64,000 bases of DNA, taken from positions 34,266,529 to 34,330,528 of the forward strand of contig OY726565.1 in the NCBI GenBank assembly GCA_963383645.1, read 5' to 3'. Below are positions 63,621 to 64,000 of the stretch, piece after piece. This stretch comes from Muscardinus avellanarius. Its lineage: Eukaryota > Chordata > Mammalia > Rodentia > Gliridae. Both the position numbers and the translations under genes were made by a program. Positions within the stretch are counted from its first letter, which is position 1. Each line of letters starts with the position of its first letter. The notes under the pieces were generated by a model. It worked only from the letters and a program-made list of their open reading frames with translations. It did not search any database and was not told the origin of the DNA.

Positions 63621-64000
63621 CAAGTCTTGTGATGCTACAGAAATGGACCCTTTGCCTGGAATATCTTCTTCTTTCCCTGCCTCCATGGTTTATATGCACT
63701 GTGTCTTGGTTACTGAGTTGCTTTGTTTTCCACTTTCGATTTTTGCTAGGTGAGTTCCTGGGGACTCTACTGGTTGCTATGCTTCATATATACTGAAATT
63801 TCCATTTGTAGCTAAATGGCTACTTTTTTTTTTATCAGCTTCTGGGATGGAACCGGGCCTCAGAGAACCTTAGTGGCAACCCCACACAGACTTGTGGACT
63901 GTACCAGGCAGGGAAGGAGTTGGCCAAGAGTCCTCTATCTCTGCCCAGAGCCATCCCTGCTGTCTGGTTTCACTGTCTGCTTCCTCAAAACAGATTTCAC
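63621..64000. other. No recognisable feature
   Basis: About 380 bp of unique sequence running to the window end. Confidence 0.55.

Overview
This window is nuclear DNA of a rodent, and I see no functional protein-coding gene in it. The main clue to the organism is its dominant short repeat, present about 50 times. It is a dimer of a 7SL-derived B1-like left half, an AT-rich linker and an ID (tRNA-like) right half, which is the architecture called B1-dID, known from squirrels, mountain beaver and dormice. Solo ID elements and one older B1/FLAM-like monomer are also present. I therefore infer a sciuromorph rodent; genus and species cannot be read from the sequence.

From 1 to 4000 an old B1-dID copy has been split by a 3.5-kb composite retroposon. 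In order it holds CpG-rich tandem 5' monomers, a 495-bp unique spacer, a GC-rich VNTR of about 23 units of 100 bp, a short unique part, and an L1 3' end. The same 11-bp target-site duplication brackets the whole insertion. A 5'-truncated second copy lies at 56845-57533 on the other strand. This resembles the primate SVA/LAVA design, but every module differs, and it is the best candidate here for an undescribed element family.

From 5005 to 7800 lies an L1 insertion with a 16-bp target duplication. It has a complete 5' UTR and an ORF1 broken by one stop codon, but ORF2 is replaced by 870 bp carrying an ancient L1 ORF2 in the opposite direction. From 8000 to 17300 there are SINE clusters and nests, a 125-bp duplicated segment, a SINE split by an L1, a SINE split by a solo LTR, and a young 5'-truncated L1 (16136-17268) with an open ORF2 C-terminus.

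From 17300 to 50000 the window is mostly intergenic sequence with SINEs, microsatellites, truncated L1 3' ends, old L1M fragments, MIR, L2 and MER5-type DNA transposon fossils, and several probable solo LTRs. From 50500 to 54000 there is a long broken L2, a hAT-type fossil split by a SINE, and an RPS18 processed pseudogene. From 54000 to 64000 there are more SINE nests, the second composite copy, a (GCT)15 repeat, two MaLR-type LTRs in opposite orientation, and an L2 split by a SINE.

In the entries, 'short variant' means the B1-dID subfamily that lacks about 24 bp at the end of its left half and ends with 'ttccaggaaccccagtacc'; 'classic' means the form that keeps that stretch. TSD means target-site duplication. 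Family names come from recalled consensus sequences, not from a database search.
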